This document shows positions 12,668-12,839 of a stretch of 12,839 nucleotides of DNA, in pieces; position 1 is the first letter of the stretch, and each line of letters starts with the position of its first letter. The translations under genes and the position numbers were made by a program. The notes under the pieces are model-generated. The model was not told where the DNA came from. It ran no database searches and saw nothing but the letters and a program-made list of their open reading frames with translations. The stretch comes from JBJSXF01 sp046086225. GTDB lineage: Bacteria > Actinomycetota > Acidimicrobiia > IMCC26256 > PALSA-610. The stretch is from assembly GCA_046086225.1 (NCBI GenBank), contig JBJSXF010000041.1, positions 1 to 12,839 on the forward strand. The letters are read 5' to 3'.

Positions 12668-12839
12668 GTGACGACCGAGACCGGAGCCGATCGGGACGAC
12701 CGGGCGCGGCCGCAGTCGCCCAACCCGCTGCTGTCCCCCTGGGCCGCGCGGCGGATCGCCGAGCGCTCCACCCGCTCGCGGGTGCGCAACGCGATCTTCA
12801 CCGGCGTGCTGGTCCTCGGCGCCCACGGCGGCCTCGCCG
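12668..12839 (+). CDS. N-terminus of an unidentified, probably membrane-associated protein
   Basis: From GTG 12668 the frame is open to the end of the window (57 codons and one base). A strong Shine-Dalgarno, GAGGAG at 12656–12661, lies 6 bp upstream, which fixes the start. The first 40 residues are polar and rich in Arg and Asp, with NPLLSPWAARRIAER in the middle. From about residue 41 (NAIFTGVLVLGAHGGLA) a hydrophobic segment begins that may be the first membrane helix. I do not recognise the family. It is transcribed away from the ABC importer across a 198-bp region with a promoter, a palindrome and a foldable leader, so it might share that control or belong to the same transport or metabolic function. 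Confidence 0.7.
   Translation, partial: MTTETGADRDDRARPQSPNPLLSPWAARRIAERSTRSRVRNAIFTGVLVLGAHGGLA

Noticed and set aside
1..12839. CRISPR array, transposase, integrase or tRNA-associated integrated element
   Set aside because: No spaced repeats, no recombinase or transposase coding sequence, and no repeat of the tRNA-Ser 3' end was seen elsewhere in the window.

Overview
The window is very GC-rich DNA, roughly 70% by eye, with tightly packed genes, many GTG starts and codons ending in G or C. It suggests a high-GC actinobacterium. The pheA–serS pairing, the FadD-type acyl-CoA ligase, the CaiB-type CoA transferase and the zinc alcohol dehydrogenase would fit the Acidimicrobiia or a related lineage, but this is an inference from gene style, not a phylogenetic result.

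Layout, left to right. The 3' end of a selO pseudokinase gene (1–264, +) meets, tail to tail, a tRNA-Ser(UGA) gene (266–348, −). That tRNA lies 22 bp downstream of serS (371–1618, −). serS in turn overlaps pheA (1615–2544, −) by ATGA, so prephenate dehydratase, seryl-tRNA synthetase and a serine tRNA may share a transcript. Divergent from pheA is a zinc alcohol dehydrogenase (2662–3744, +), followed by a FadD-like acyl-CoA synthetase (3859–5412, +) and, after a 260-bp gap, pyrE (5673–6200, +). A small lipoprotein gene (6181–6453, −) overlaps the end of pyrE tail to tail. A class III CoA transferase (6532–7764, +) converges with a SAM methyltransferase (7806–8414, −). Divergent from that is a DUF72 gene broken by an internal frameshifting deletion (8475 to about 9133, +), and then an ExoD-family membrane protein (9058–9690, +). 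The right third is a compact SsuA/B/C-like ABC importer operon on the minus strand (12469 down to 9731): lipoprotein binding protein, ATPase and permease, joined by overlaps of 4 and 20 bp. The start of an unidentified gene (12668 to the end, +) diverges from it.

How the genes work together: phenylalanine synthesis and serine charging form one cluster. The dehydrogenase, acyl-CoA ligase and CoA transferase suggest oxidation and CoA activation of alcohols or carboxylic acids, but they are not one obvious operon. The ABC operon probably imports a sulfonate-like compound.

I found no mobile element, CRISPR array or convincing new multi-gene system. The observations most worth checking are a recurring TACCGT/TANNNT box 6–9 bp upstream of start codons that lack a Shine-Dalgarno sequence (leaderless promoters), the DUF72 pseudogene, the CoA transferase that appears to lack its catalytic aspartate, the serS–tRNA-Ser linkage, and the palindrome and foldable leader between the ABC operon and its divergent neighbour. 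The longest gene-free stretches are 5413–5672 and 12470–12667; no gap exceeds 300 bp.
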